Below, piece after piece: positions 16,548 through 26,073 of a DNA stretch of 64,000 nucleotides. The notes under the pieces were generated by a model. It had not been told where the DNA came from. It searched no databases and saw only the letters and a list, made by a program, of their open reading frames with translations. Position 1 is the stretch's first letter. Each line of letters starts with the position of its first letter. Source of the DNA: Mesorhizobium sp. M3A.F.Ca.ET.080.04.2.1. Its GTDB lineage: Bacteria; Pseudomonadota; Alphaproteobacteria; Rhizobiales; Rhizobiaceae. Position numbers and translations under genes: made by a program. The stretch lies in NCBI RefSeq assembly GCF_003952525.1, contig NZ_CP034451.1, positions 248,001 to 312,000 on the forward strand, given 5' to 3'.

Positions 16548-18578
16548 ATGGGCATTAGCGTTGGCGTTGATGTAGGCGGCACCTTCACCGACCTGTTCAT
16601 GATGGACACGGACAAGCTGACGTTCCACACGGCAAAGGTGCCGACCACGGTGGACAACCGATCGCAAGGTTTCCTCCAGGGTCTCGATGAGCTCGGCGTG
16701 CAACCGGCAGCCATCGACTGGCTCATCCACGGCACAACTGCCGGCACGAATGCCGTGCTGGAGCGCAAGGGCGCGCGCTGCGGTTTGATAACGACAAAAG
16801 GGTTTCGCGACGTCCTGGAGATCGGGCGTCGGACTCGACCCTACGCCTACGGCCTATCTGGAAATTTCCGCCCTTTGATCAATCGAGAGTTCCGCCTCGA
16901 GGTGCCGGAACGCATTGATTCCCATGGAAATATAGTGATTGCGTTGGATGAAGAGGCGGTACGTGCCACGACGCGCCGCCTGCTCGACATGGGAGCGGAA
17001 GCGATCGTAGTGATCTTCCTGCATTCCTACGCCAACGACAAACACGAGGCACGAGCTGCGCAAATCGTCAGGGACCTCTGGCCAAACGAGCATGTGGTGG
17101 CAAGCCACGAAATCATCCGTGAGATGCGGGAATTCGAGCGATCGAGCACGGTGGCTATTCACGCATCGATCGGCCCCGTGGTCAGCCGCTACATCTCTGA
17201 CGTGGCCTCGGAATTGAAAAAGAGTGGATTCAAGAACGAACTGCTCGTGATGCAGGCAAATGGCGGCATGATGGCCTCCTCACTGGTCGCCCGGCATGCC
17301 GTGCAGACGGTCATGTCAGGCCCGGCTGCCGGCGTGCTGGCGGCCTCCGCAATTGCAAAGCGGGCGGGGATCGACAACGTCGTGACGGGGGACATGGGCG
17401 GCACGAGCTTCGACGTCGCGATCGTCGCCAACGGCGAACCGATCATATCAGCTGAAAAGGAACTGGCCTATGCCGTTCCAATTCGTATCCCGATGATAGA
17501 CATCCACACAGTGGGGGCTGGCGGCGGCAGCATCGCGCGCCTCGACAAGGCCGGGATGATCCGCGTCGGCCCCGAAAGCGCTGCCTCGTTCCCCGGCCCG
17601 ATAGGCTTCGGCAGAGGTGGCACCGAGCCGACGATAACCGACGCCAATTTCCTGTTAGGACGATTAAATCCGCGGGCGATCACCGGCTCGTCGAAAGAGG
17701 CGCCGCTCGACAAGATCGCGACGACATTTGAGAGCAGGATCGGACATATCCTTGGCATGGATGCATGCAGGACAGCAGCGGCGATCCTGGAAGTCGCGAA
17801 TGCTGAGCTTGCCGGCGCGATCCGGCTGGTCCTGATCGAGAAGGGACATGATCCGCGCGATTTCGCGCTCATGCCCTTCGGCGGCGCCGGACCGCTCCAT
17901 GCCGTCTCCATCGCTCGAGACCTGAACATCCCGCGCGTTCTGGTACCACGCTATCCGGGGCTCAATTCGGCCCTGGGCTGCGTGCTAGCCGACGTTCGTC
18001 ATGACTTCGTTCAGGGGGTCAATGAAGCACTCGGAGGCCTCGACCGTGCGTCAATCCAAAAGATACTGACAGATCAGGAGCGGGCTGGCCGCGATCTGCT
18101 GGCTCGGGAAAAAGTCAGCGTCGTTCGCGTGGACGTCTCGCATGAGTTCGATCTCCTCTTCCGCGGCCAGTCGCATGCACTACGCGTTCCGATGCGCGGA
18201 TCCCGATTTGACCCGCAGGAACTTGAGGCAGAGTTCGTCAAACAGTACCTGGCCCGTTACGACCTGTCGCTTCCCGAGATGCACCCGATGTTGACGAATG
18301 TCCGCACCACCGTGGTCGGTGTCCGGGAAGGTATCGACTTTGGCATCTTCAAGCCGAAACAGGGCCGGCTCCAAGACGCCATCAAGGGGTCCCGTGACGT
18401 CTACTTCGATGGGGCGTGGCGCTCGGCGGTCACTTACGACCGCGACAAGTTGCCTGAAGGCGCAACGATTAAGGGGCCGGCGATTATCGAACAGCAGGAC
18501 AGCACCTTTGTTCTTGATCCGGGCGCTACCGCGCAGGTGGACGATATCGGCAACCTGCTCGTCCATGTTCACGGTTGA
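16548..18578 (+). CDS. hyuA: Hydantoinase/oxoprolinase subunit A
   Basis: ATP-dependent ring-opening amidohydrolase subunit (N-methylhydantoinase A/5-oxoprolinase N-part), 676 residues from an ATG at 16548. The open frame reaches back to 16356, but the family N-terminus (MGISVGVDVGGTFTDL, an ASKHA phosphate loop) fixes the start. Further ATP-site motifs are GDMGGTSFDVAI and HTVGAGGGSIARLD. HyuB begins 20 bp downstream and the two would form the holoenzyme. Substrates in the family include 5-oxoproline, N-methylhydantoin and hydantoins; acetone carboxylase is a distant relative. Which one applies is not evident. Confidence 0.9.
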   Translation: MGISVGVDVGGTFTDLFMMDTDKLTFHTAKVPTTVDNRSQGFLQGLDELGVQPAAIDWLIHGTTAGTNAVLERKGARCGLITTKGFRDVLEIGRRTRPYAYGLSGNFRPLINREFRLEVPERIDSHGNIVIALDEEAVRATTRRLLDMGAEAIVVIFLHSYANDKHEARAAQIVRDLWPNEHVVASHEIIREMREFERSSTVAIHASIGPVVSRYISDVASELKKSGFKNELLVMQANGGMMASSLVARHAVQTVMSGPAAGVLAASAIAKRAGIDNVVTGDMGGTSFDVAIVANGEPIISAEKELAYAVPIRIPMIDIHTVGAGGGSIARLDKAGMIRVGPESAASFPGPIGFGRGGTEPTITDANFLLGRLNPRAITGSSKEAPLDKIATTFESRIGHILGMDACRTAAAILEVANAELAGAIRLVLIEKGHDPRDFALMPFGGAGPLHAVSIARDLNIPRVLVPRYPGLNSALGCVLADVRHDFVQGVNEALGGLDRASIQKILTDQERAGRDLLAREKVSVVRVDVSHEFDLLFRGQSHALRVPMRGSRFDPQELEAEFVKQYLARYDLSLPEMHPMLTNVRTTVVGVREGIDFGIFKPKQGRLQDAIKGSRDVYFDGAWRSAVTYDRDKLPEGATIKGPAIIEQQDSTFVLDPGATAQVDDIGNLLVHVHG

Positions 18579-18598
18579 AGTCGCCACTGGAGGAAACC

Positions 18599-20275
18599 AT
18601 GACGCCTCAAACTCTCAAACGCGACGACGCACCCTGCGCTGGCACCGCCGTCGACCCCGTGACTTTGACAGTCATAGAAAAGGGTTTGCAGCATGTCTGC
18701 ACGGAAATGGATCTGGTGCATGAGAAGACCTCCTTCTCGCCCATCATTTCCGAAGGATACGACCGCGCCAACGGCATCTATCATCGCCAGGATGGCAGGA
18801 TGATCGCTCAGGGCGAGCTCGGACTGCCGATCTTCCTGGGCCAACTTGCGGTCACCACGAACACCGTCATCCAATCACGGAACGATCTTGCAGACGGCGA
18901 TATCGTGGTGATGAACGACCCCTATCTCGGCGGATCGCATCTGATGGACGTTCGAATGGTGCGTCCGTTCTTCTACAAGGGGCGCCTATGGGCTTATCTG
19001 TCCAATGTTGGCCACTGGCGCGATACCGGCGGTTCGGTTCCAGGAGGCTTTGCCACCAAGTCGACGGAGATTCACCAGGAGGGGCTGCGCATCCCGCCAA
19101 TAAAGCTGGTGAAGGCTGGCAGGATCGAGGATGATGTTCTCCAGCTAATCCTCAACAATATCAGAGTACCGAATGACTCCCTCGGAGACGTGAAGGCTCA
19201 GATCGCAGCACTCGGGGCCGGCGCAAAACGCCTCACAAGCCTGCTGGACCGCTATGGCGAGGAGGTTGTCGACAAAGCCATCTCGGAACTGGAAGTTCGC
19301 TCCGAACGGCTGATGCGGTCTCACATCGAAACGATCCCCGATGGTACGTGGAGAGCGGCGGCCGAGGTCGACAGTGATGGCATCGTCAACGCGCCGCTTA
19401 CGATCCACGTCAATGTCGAGGTAGCCGGATCCGACATTCGCGTGAATTTCCAAGGTTCGAGCGAACCTTGCGCAGGTCCGCTCAATACAGTCTGGGCAAC
19501 CACGCTCAGCGCGGTCTACATTGCGTTGAAACATGTCTTTCCCGATGTCCCCATGAACGCGGGCTGCTTTCGTCCGATCACAGTGGAAAAGCCCCGCGGA
19601 ACCTTCCTGTACGCCGAGTATCCAAGGCCGACGGCCGGTTCAGCCGCCGAAGTCTCGCAGCGAATTATCGAGGCGATCCTGCTGGCCCTGGCGCCAGCCA
19701 TCCCCGACAAGATATTTGCCCCTCCCGCTGGAACCAGCGGGAACCTCTGCCTTGGCGGCGTGGATCCCGAGACGGGCGAAACCTATGTGATGTACTACTT
19801 CTCCGGCGGCGGCTACGGAGGCTGGTATGATGGCGACGGCATCAGCAATGGCTGTGCAACGATCGGCATTTCCAAGAGCCAGCCTGTTGAGGTGCTCGAG
19901 CAGCGTTACCCGATCATCTTCGACCATTACTCACTTCGAGATGGATCCGGCGGTGCGGGCAAATTTCGGGGCGGACTCGGCGTCGCCTATCGGATGAAGC
20001 TGCTGCGAGGGACGGCAGCGGCCTCCTTCATGATGGATCATGGGCGACAGGGTCCCCCAGGGACACTCGGCGGACAGCCAGGATCCCCCAACGAGATCGT
20101 CGTATCTCGTGGTGGCACAGCGGAGATACCCGAGCATCTGTCGAAGGGCGAAGGCTATGTCCTGCGGCCAGGCGACTGGATTGACGTAAAGACCCCGGGC
20201 GGCGGCGGCTACGGAGACCCCAGTGATCGAGATCCTGGGCTGGCCGAGGATGACGGAAAAAGGGGCTACCTCTAA
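18599..20275 (+). CDS. hyuB: Hydantoinase/oxoprolinase subunit B
   Basis: Partner subunit of HyuA, 558 residues. The ATG at 18599 has GGAGG 6 nt upstream and is preferred over a TTG at 18575. Family landmarks are VDPVTLTVIEKGLQHVCTEM near the N-terminus, NDPYLGGSHLMD, and the C-terminal TPGGGGYGDP. It would hydrolyse an imide or lactam ring with ATP together with HyuA. It lies in the operon HyuA-HyuB-transaminase-thioesterase-IclR. Confidence 0.9.
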   Translation: MTPQTLKRDDAPCAGTAVDPVTLTVIEKGLQHVCTEMDLVHEKTSFSPIISEGYDRANGIYHRQDGRMIAQGELGLPIFLGQLAVTTNTVIQSRNDLADGDIVVMNDPYLGGSHLMDVRMVRPFFYKGRLWAYLSNVGHWRDTGGSVPGGFATKSTEIHQEGLRIPPIKLVKAGRIEDDVLQLILNNIRVPNDSLGDVKAQIAALGAGAKRLTSLLDRYGEEVVDKAISELEVRSERLMRSHIETIPDGTWRAAAEVDSDGIVNAPLTIHVNVEVAGSDIRVNFQGSSEPCAGPLNTVWATTLSAVYIALKHVFPDVPMNAGCFRPITVEKPRGTFLYAEYPRPTAGSAAEVSQRIIEAILLALAPAIPDKIFAPPAGTSGNLCLGGVDPETGETYVMYYFSGGGYGGWYDGDGISNGCATIGISKSQPVEVLEQRYPIIFDHYSLRDGSGGAGKFRGGLGVAYRMKLLRGTAAASFMMDHGRQGPPGTLGGQPGSPNEIVVSRGGTAEIPEHLSKGEGYVLRPGDWIDVKTPGGGGYGDPSDRDPGLAEDDGKRGYL

Positions 20276-20340
20276 AGGTGCCTTCAAGGGCAGGTCGTTA
20301 GACCAACGCCGCTGAGCTTTCGACCGACGGATATCAAGAC

Positions 20341-21681
20341 ATGCTTTCACTTGCAAATGCGACTGACGAGTTGAACCACGCGATTGCCCGGTTGAGATAT
20401 GAATTTGCCGCGCGCAATCCCTTGAGTGAACGATCGGCACGCGAGGCACAAAAAGCGCTTCCTGGAGGCAGCACACGATCGGTTCTGTTTTACGAACCGT
20501 TTCCGCTCACGATCTCATCCGGTAGAGGCGCTGAGGTAACCGATGTCGACGGCCACACCTATTTTGATTTCGTCGGCGAGTTTTCTGCAGGCCTCTATGG
20601 ACACTCCGAGCCGGTAATCCGCCAGGCGGTTGTGGAGGCACTGGACGGCGGCATCGTGCTTGCTGGACCCAACGTCTACGAGGCAAAATTCGCCGAGGCG
20701 ATAAAGGCGCGGTTCCCGAGCATGGAACTGCTTCGCTTCTGCAATTCAGGCACCGAGGCGAACATCCTTGCGCTTGTCACGGCCCAGCATTTCACGCGCC
20801 GGCGTAAGATTCTGGTTTTCGATGGCGCCTATCATGGGGGTGTTCTCGTTTTTCCGTCTGGCGGAAATCCACTCAATCTGCCATTCGATTTTATCATTAG
20901 CCCGTATAACGACGTCGTCGCCGCCGCACGGCGGATCAGGGAAAACAAGAACGACTTGGCAGCGGTCCTGGTGGAGCCGATCCTGGGCGCGGGTGGCAAC
21001 CTTCCCGGTACAAACGACTTTTTCTCTACCCTGCGTCGGGAAACGGAGGCGGCAGGTGCGTTGTTAATCTTCGACGAAGTCAAAACGTCGCGCTGTGGTT
21101 CGGGGGGTATGCAAGGCTTGTTCGGGATTAAGCCGGACCTGACGACGCTTGGCAAATATCTGGGCGGCGGTTTGCCGACCGGCGCCTTTGGCGGGCGTGC
21201 GGACATCATGGACCACTTCAACCCGCATAGAGCCGGATCGCTGCGGCATGCGGGAACCTTCAACAACAATGTCTGTTCAATGGCAGCTGGTCTTGCGGGC
21301 CTGACTAAGGTGTTTACGCCTGCGCGGGCCGACGCCTTCCACAAGGAGGGCGAGCAGATGCGTGTTGATTTTCAAACCATCGCTGACGCCAAAGCCGTGC
21401 CTTTGAGCTTTACCGGGCTCGGATCATTCTTCACTTTGCATCTCGGTGGCAAGCTCCTTGAAAAGGCCGCGGACGTCACGCCTCTTAGCAGGCAGGTCGG
21501 GCTTCTTTTTCACATGTTCGGCATGCTCAACGGGATCGCCATTGCAGGACGCGGCGACTTCTACCAGTCGCTCCCAATGACGTCTGAGCATCGCGATAGG
21601 GCTAAATCGGTCCTCACCTCGTTCATTTCCGAATATGGCGACCTGATCCGCGCTCTGGCGGAGCAAAACGCAAGGGCCTAG
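20341..21681 (+). CDS. Class III aminotransferase, glutamate-1-semialdehyde aminomutase-like
   Basis: PLP enzyme of 446 residues in the GSA-aminomutase/omega-transaminase group. The PLP lysine is K272 in TLGKYLGGGLPTGAFGG, the cofactor Asp is D245 in IFDEVKTSR, and CNSGTEANILAL (134-145) binds the phosphate. It is longer at the N-terminus than HemL. Its place after HyuAB argues for an amine-to-aldehyde step in catabolism, not haem synthesis. The semialdehyde dehydrogenase at 6.5 kb would be a natural next enzyme (inference). Confidence 0.87.
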   Translation: MLSLANATDELNHAIARLRYEFAARNPLSERSAREAQKALPGGSTRSVLFYEPFPLTISSGRGAEVTDVDGHTYFDFVGEFSAGLYGHSEPVIRQAVVEALDGGIVLAGPNVYEAKFAEAIKARFPSMELLRFCNSGTEANILALVTAQHFTRRRKILVFDGAYHGGVLVFPSGGNPLNLPFDFIISPYNDVVAAARRIRENKNDLAAVLVEPILGAGGNLPGTNDFFSTLRRETEAAGALLIFDEVKTSRCGSGGMQGLFGIKPDLTTLGKYLGGGLPTGAFGGRADIMDHFNPHRAGSLRHAGTFNNNVCSMAAGLAGLTKVFTPARADAFHKEGEQMRVDFQTIADAKAVPLSFTGLGSFFTLHLGGKLLEKAADVTPLSRQVGLLFHMFGMLNGIAIAGRGDFYQSLPMTSEHRDRAKSVLTSFISEYGDLIRALAEQNARA

Positions 21682-21710
21682 CGAGGGACCCAGCCAGCGC
21701 TGAGCCAACC

Positions 21711-22199
21711 GTGAGCGGCATTTTGAATTGGATGGTGAAAGTAGTGGACGAAGTATTGGCCAGAAGCGCATTCGACCGCGCAATTAAGGATCAAAGGCCT
21801 GAATTCGGGGCGTTTTTCCTGGCCCAGCTGCTGGCGCTGGACATTTCTTACAGCGACGACACGTGCACGATCCGATTTCCCGTTCAAGACTTTCTTTTCA
21901 ACCCGCAAGGCTCACTCCATGGCGGCATTATCGGCACGATCATGGACATCTCCATGGGGCATCTCATTCATCATATCTACGGTCGAAGCGGGGCCACCAT
22001 CGAGATGAAGGTCCAGTACCTGCGTCCCCTGACAACGGGAAGCGCCGTCTGCACCGGTCAATTCATTAAGCGCGGCAAGAGCATTGCCTTCCTCGAATCG
22101 CGGCTGGCGGATTCCTCCGACTCGCTCGTCGCACATGCGACTTCCACATGGAAATGCAGCGCCCCCACGCAGACTGCTTCAACGCATTCTCAAGTTTAA
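21711..22199 (+). CDS. PaaI-like hotdog thioesterase
   Basis: A 162-residue single hotdog domain. The segment SLHGGIIGTIMDISMGHLI carries the HGG loop and an Asp positioned as the catalytic acid of PaaI-type thioesterases. The GTG at 21711 or the ATG at 21732 may be the start. It follows the transaminase by 29 bp and precedes the IclR gene, so it is likely a CoA-release or housekeeping step of the same pathway. The substrate acyl group is unknown. Confidence 0.8.
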   Translation: MSGILNWMVKVVDEVLARSAFDRAIKDQRPEFGAFFLAQLLALDISYSDDTCTIRFPVQDFLFNPQGSLHGGIIGTIMDISMGHLIHHIYGRSGATIEMKVQYLRPLTTGSAVCTGQFIKRGKSIAFLESRLADSSDSLVAHATSTWKCSAPTQTASTHSQV

Positions 22200-22352
22200 T
22201 TTCGGAGCATATGTAATCGCGGTGGACTCTGAGCCACGTTGCAATTCGACCAACTTTCTGGAACAGTGTGCCGAATATTTGGCCTTCGAATTTGTCGTTT
22301 GAGGCGTATTCCAGCCAAAGCTCATGCAAAGAAGCATCCAGGGAGAGCATTG

Positions 22353-23168
22353 ATGGCCGATGATGAGGAAGCGGCTGCGGGACCGCTTGAACGATATGTT
22401 TCGATGCTGGAGCTGATCGCGGCATTTCCCGGAGAGTTGACGGCTGCCGACGCAGCACATGCGCTTCAATTGCCGAAGTCGACTGCTCACCGGCTGCTGC
22501 GCGTGCTGAGCCGCTCCGGCTTGATCGAAGGGGGCGATCAGAGGGACCGCACCCTGTCATTGGGTAACCGCCTGACACGGCTTGTTTATGCGGCTGGTCA
22601 TGCTGACTGGATCGAGGCAGCGGTGTTGCCAACGCTGGTCCAAGCTACCTCTAAGTTTCCGAGCGCTTCGCTCTTCGTATCGCGGCTCGCAGGGTATCGC
22701 GTCTTCGTTGTCGCGTCCGCCGCGGGTGACCCGCGCTGGAAGAGCTATGTGGTCCCTGGACAGGAGCTTCCCCCACATGCGGCAGCCAGCGCTAAGGTCA
22801 TTCTCGCCCATCAGAACAGTGAATTGGTGGACCAGGCGCTCGCGAGACCGCTGGAGGCCTTTACGCACAATACTGTCACCGATCCCCGGATCGTTCGGAA
22901 GGAAATCGCGGCTGCTCGCAAGGACGGATACGCGATGTGCTTGGAATCGATCCATGAGGGCATGTCGGCGCTTTCGGTCCCAATCCACATTCCAGGGGAT
23001 GGTGTGATCTATTCGGTCGGTATCACCGGCCCGATAACAAGAATCGTTACCGAAGAACTCGGGACGATCGTGAACCTCCTGGAAGACACCGCTAAAACCC
23101 TCGCGCCCATCCTTTCGCTACGCGCACGCAAGCAAAACAGCGTCAAGAACGCAACACATGCAGCCTAG
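22353..23168 (+). CDS. IclR family transcriptional regulator
   Basis: A 271-residue regulator. The N-terminal winged helix (about 15-75) contains LTAADAAHALQLPKSTAHRL, a typical IclR recognition helix. Residues about 90-255 form the IclR effector domain, with GYAMCLESIHEGMSALSVPI near its ligand pocket. The ATG at 22353 has GGGAGAG upstream and is preferred over the frame opening at 22239. It is the last gene of the hyuA operon. As the only IclR gene here, it is the best candidate to bind the 17-bp sites at 11.66, 16.33, 16.51 and 30.11 kb. Confidence 0.9.
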   Translation: MADDEEAAAGPLERYVSMLELIAAFPGELTAADAAHALQLPKSTAHRLLRVLSRSGLIEGGDQRDRTLSLGNRLTRLVYAAGHADWIEAAVLPTLVQATSKFPSASLFVSRLAGYRVFVVASAAGDPRWKSYVVPGQELPPHAAASAKVILAHQNSELVDQALARPLEAFTHNTVTDPRIVRKEIAAARKDGYAMCLESIHEGMSALSVPIHIPGDGVIYSVGITGPITRIVTEELGTIVNLLEDTAKTLAPILSLRARKQNSVKNATHAA

Positions 23169-23235
23169 CGGCTGCAGCATCGGCGGACCGAAGCTTCCAG
23201 ACAATTCCCCCCAAACCATTTCAGCTCGTCGCGGC

Positions 23236-24636
23236 TCAGTTCTCCAACGGGCGCACGTGGACGAGCTTGCCTGGATTGAAGCTTTGAAGGGGATCGAGCG
23301 TAAGCCGCAGCTGCCGCATCAGTGTCAGCGATATGTCATCCTTGTAGCGCGGCAGAAGGTCGACCTTTGAAAGGCCTATGCCGTGCTCTGCGCTGATCGA
23401 GCCACCCAAGTTTGAGACGAGATCGTAGACGACCATGCCGATTGCTTCCGTGTCACTGACGGGAGCAAGCACATTGAAATGGATATTCCCGTCCCCAACA
23501 TGGCCGAAGGCGATCGGCTTTGCCTCAGGAAAGCGAGATCGCACGGCATCGTCTGCCTTCGCAAGAAACTCAGGGATCAACGAGACAGGAATGGAGACGT
23601 CGTGCTTCGCACTTGGCCCGTAACGACGCTCTGCGTCTGTGATTTCCTCTCGCAGGCGCCAGAATTCGGCCCGTTGTGCTGCACTTCTCGCCAGCACCGC
23701 GTCACTGACGAAACCCTGCTCGGCCGCCGACGCGAGGCTGTCTTCGACAAGATCGTCGATCGATAATCCTTTCATGGTCGCAGACACCTCGGCAAGTACG
23801 TACCAGGGCGATCGCTCCGAAAGTGGATCGCGGGCGTCTTTCACGCTGGAGAGTACAAGATCGAGGCAAGCACGCTGGACAAGTTCAAAGGCAACAATGG
23901 AATCGCCAAGTTCCGCCTGAAGGTGCCGCAACAGCTTGACGGCTGCATCGGGGTTGGGAACGGCGATGAAGGTCGTTGTGTGCGAATGAGGTAGCGGGAA
24001 AAGCTTTAGCGCGACCGCCGTGACAATCCCGAGCGTTCCTTCGGCGCCGATGAACAGCTGCTTGAGGTCGTAACCTGTATTGTTCTTGCGAAGTTTTTGC
24101 AGACCGTTCCAGATCGCTCCGTCTGCCATCACCACCTCGAGGCCGAGCACCAAATCGCGCGTGCAGCCGTACCGCAGTACGTTGATACCTCCGGCATTGG
24201 TGGAGACGACACCGCCGACCTGCGCGCTGCCTTCAGCCGCGAGGCTTATCGGCAGAAGGCGACCCATCGCGCCGGCAGCTTCCTGTGCGTGCTTAAGGAT
24301 CACGCCTGCCTCGGTCACGATGACATTATCCAGCGGGTCAACTTCACGAATGCGGTTGAGGCGCCGCATCGATATGACGACTTGCGTGCGGCCGTCGGCC
24401 CCATTTGAAGGCACACCGCCGCCAACCAGGCCTGTATTGCCGCCCTGCGGAACGACGGCAGCGCCATGTGCAACTGCCGTCTTGACCACGCGTGCCATCT
24501 CCTGCGCTGTACGCGGCTCGACGACGCATTCTGCAGTCCCGCTGTAGCGACCCCGCCAATCGACAAGATACGGAGATATCTCGTTCGGGTCCGTCTTGAC
24601 GGCGGTTTCACCGAGCGCATCTCGCAAGTCACGCAA
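23236..24636 (-). CDS. FAD-linked oxidase (D-2-hydroxyacid dehydrogenase type)
   Basis: VAO/GlcD-like flavoprotein. PQGGNTGLVGGG is the FAD-binding loop of the N-terminal domain; GHVGDGNIHFNVL, AEHGIGLSK and the C-terminal LDPLQSFNPGKL are landmarks of D-lactate/D-2-hydroxyglutarate dehydrogenases. The start is unclear. The frame opens at a GTG at 24717, but family similarity begins near LRDLRDALGETAV, so a TTG at 24636 (466 residues) is given. A good GGAGG-ATG at about 24690 is out of frame and stops after 18 codons. It would oxidise a D-2-hydroxy acid and pass electrons to the respiratory chain. Confidence 0.82.
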   Translation of the reverse strand: MRDLRDALGETAVKTDPNEISPYLVDWRGRYSGTAECVVEPRTAQEMARVVKTAVAHGAAVVPQGGNTGLVGGGVPSNGADGRTQVVISMRRLNRIREVDPLDNVIVTEAGVILKHAQEAAGAMGRLLPISLAAEGSAQVGGVVSTNAGGINVLRYGCTRDLVLGLEVVMADGAIWNGLQKLRKNNTGYDLKQLFIGAEGTLGIVTAVALKLFPLPHSHTTTFIAVPNPDAAVKLLRHLQAELGDSIVAFELVQRACLDLVLSSVKDARDPLSERSPWYVLAEVSATMKGLSIDDLVEDSLASAAEQGFVSDAVLARSAAQRAEFWRLREEITDAERRYGPSAKHDVSIPVSLIPEFLAKADDAVRSRFPEAKPIAFGHVGDGNIHFNVLAPVSDTEAIGMVVYDLVSNLGGSISAEHGIGLSKVDLLPRYKDDISLTLMRQLRLTLDPLQSFNPGKLVHVRPLEN

Positions 24637-24747
24637 TAAACATCGAGCTCTCAAACGCTGGCCTTTCCTGAAACCGCGCGAGCATCCTCCATGCGACCGC
24701 AAGCCTCGCGCTGCCACTATCTGCAGGACTATAATCGCCTGGTTGGC

Positions 24748-26007
24748 CTAGTAGCTGTGTTCGTCATAAGCCACCCGCGCGGAGTTGCGGGCCTTCACGT
24801 GATTGATCGCTTCACGAACAGCCTCCAGATACTCGGGGACGACTGCCAGGTGAGCTGGATTGACACCCTGCTGGATTGCCTGAGGGTCCCGCATGCGGCC
24901 TCTCAACCATCCGCGCTCCTCCAGACGGTCCGCGACCGCATAGATGTCAACGCCCGGATCGCGGCACGCGAAGGAAATCAGGTTGCTCTCGCCATTGGGG
25001 GTCAGGCAATAGATCTCCGGAATCGCGTTCAAGCCATCGATCAATTGCATGGTGGCATCCATGGTCAGTTTAGCGGCACGCAAATAGCCCTCCATGCCGA
25101 GATACTGCATCACCGCCCAGGCAGACGCGACTGCCCCGCCCGCCTTGGTACCAAGAAAGGTTGGCGTCGCATAAGTCCCCCGCGGCCAGCCGCTGAAGGA
25201 AAAGCGTTCAAACTCCTGATCTTCTGCGTCGCGGTACAGCACAACGCTCGCGCCCTTCGCCGCATATCCAAATTTGTGAATGTCGGCAGATAGGCTCGAA
25301 ACGCCGGGCACACGGAAATCCCACTCGGGGATCGGGTAGCCGAGCCGTTCGGCAAATGGGGAGAGAAATCCACCCCAGCAGCCGTCAACGTGAAGACGAA
25401 GTCCTTTTTCCTGTGCCAGTGCGCTGACTTTGTGGATGGGGTCGAATGTGCCGAACGGATAGTTCGGCGCGGACGCAAACAGCATCATGGTTCTATCGTC
25501 GATCGCGGCGCGCAAAGATTCAGGATCCGCCCGGAACTCGGCGTTATGAGGGGTGCGCTTGACGTCTACACCGAGCAATTGGCCGGCTTTGTCGAGACAA
25601 GGATGGGCCGTTTCGCAGGCGACGATGTTGAAACGCCCTCCATGCTCGCCCCGTTTATGACGCGTCAGGTCGCGCGCGGTCTTTACCGCCATGAAGACGC
25701 TCTCAGTACCCCCAGAGGTAAAAGAGGCGCCAGCGCCGGAGGGTGCATTGAAGAGTGCCTTCGACATCGACTTGATGTCGTCTGTCATCCGCTCAAGGCT
25801 CTTGAAGGCACGGCCCGCACCAAGCCCGTTCTCCGCGATGTATTCGCCGTAGGCTTCGCGCTGAATGTCCAGTGTCTCGTCATCGACAAAATAAGTGTAA
25901 GAAGGCACTCGGCCGGCGCGCCAGTCGAAATCCAAGGATTTCATCTGCCGCAGTTCTTGCATGATGACGTCCTTCGAAACGCCCTTTTCGGGTATTTGCA
26001 TAATCAT
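24748..26007 (-). CDS. PLP-dependent decarboxylase/lyase (sphingosine-1-phosphate lyase-like)
   Basis: A 419-residue group II decarboxylase-fold enzyme. SADIHKFGYAAKGASVVLY carries the PLP lysine, and SGGTESVFMAVKTARD binds the phosphate. The overall pattern is closest to S1P lyase/MfnA-like proteins rather than GadB. It may decarboxylate an amino acid or cleave a phosphorylated amino alcohol. It follows LivM by 66 bp in the minus unit that starts with a binding protein, so its substrate is probably derived from the imported compound. The frame begins with ATG-ATC-ATG, so the start may be 26007 or 26001. Confidence 0.85.
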   Translation of the reverse strand: MIMQIPEKGVSKDVIMQELRQMKSLDFDWRAGRVPSYTYFVDDETLDIQREAYGEYIAENGLGAGRAFKSLERMTDDIKSMSKALFNAPSGAGASFTSGGTESVFMAVKTARDLTRHKRGEHGGRFNIVACETAHPCLDKAGQLLGVDVKRTPHNAEFRADPESLRAAIDDRTMMLFASAPNYPFGTFDPIHKVSALAQEKGLRLHVDGCWGGFLSPFAERLGYPIPEWDFRVPGVSSLSADIHKFGYAAKGASVVLYRDAEDQEFERFSFSGWPRGTYATPTFLGTKAGGAVASAWAVMQYLGMEGYLRAAKLTMDATMQLIDGLNAIPEIYCLTPNGESNLISFACRDPGVDIYAVADRLEERGWLRGRMRDPQAIQQGVNPAHLAVVPEYLEAVREAINHVKARNSARVAYDEHSY

Positions 26008-26073
26008 GATCTATCCTGTTTGTGTTTTAGCCGGATCGCATCTCGGTCGCCGGCGAGGCACGCTGAAGGCACA

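Noticed and set aside
24637..24717. Longer N-terminus of the FAD-linked oxidase
   Set aside because: The extra 27 residues are arginine-rich and unlike the family, although no ideal start codon exists downstream; the start remains open.
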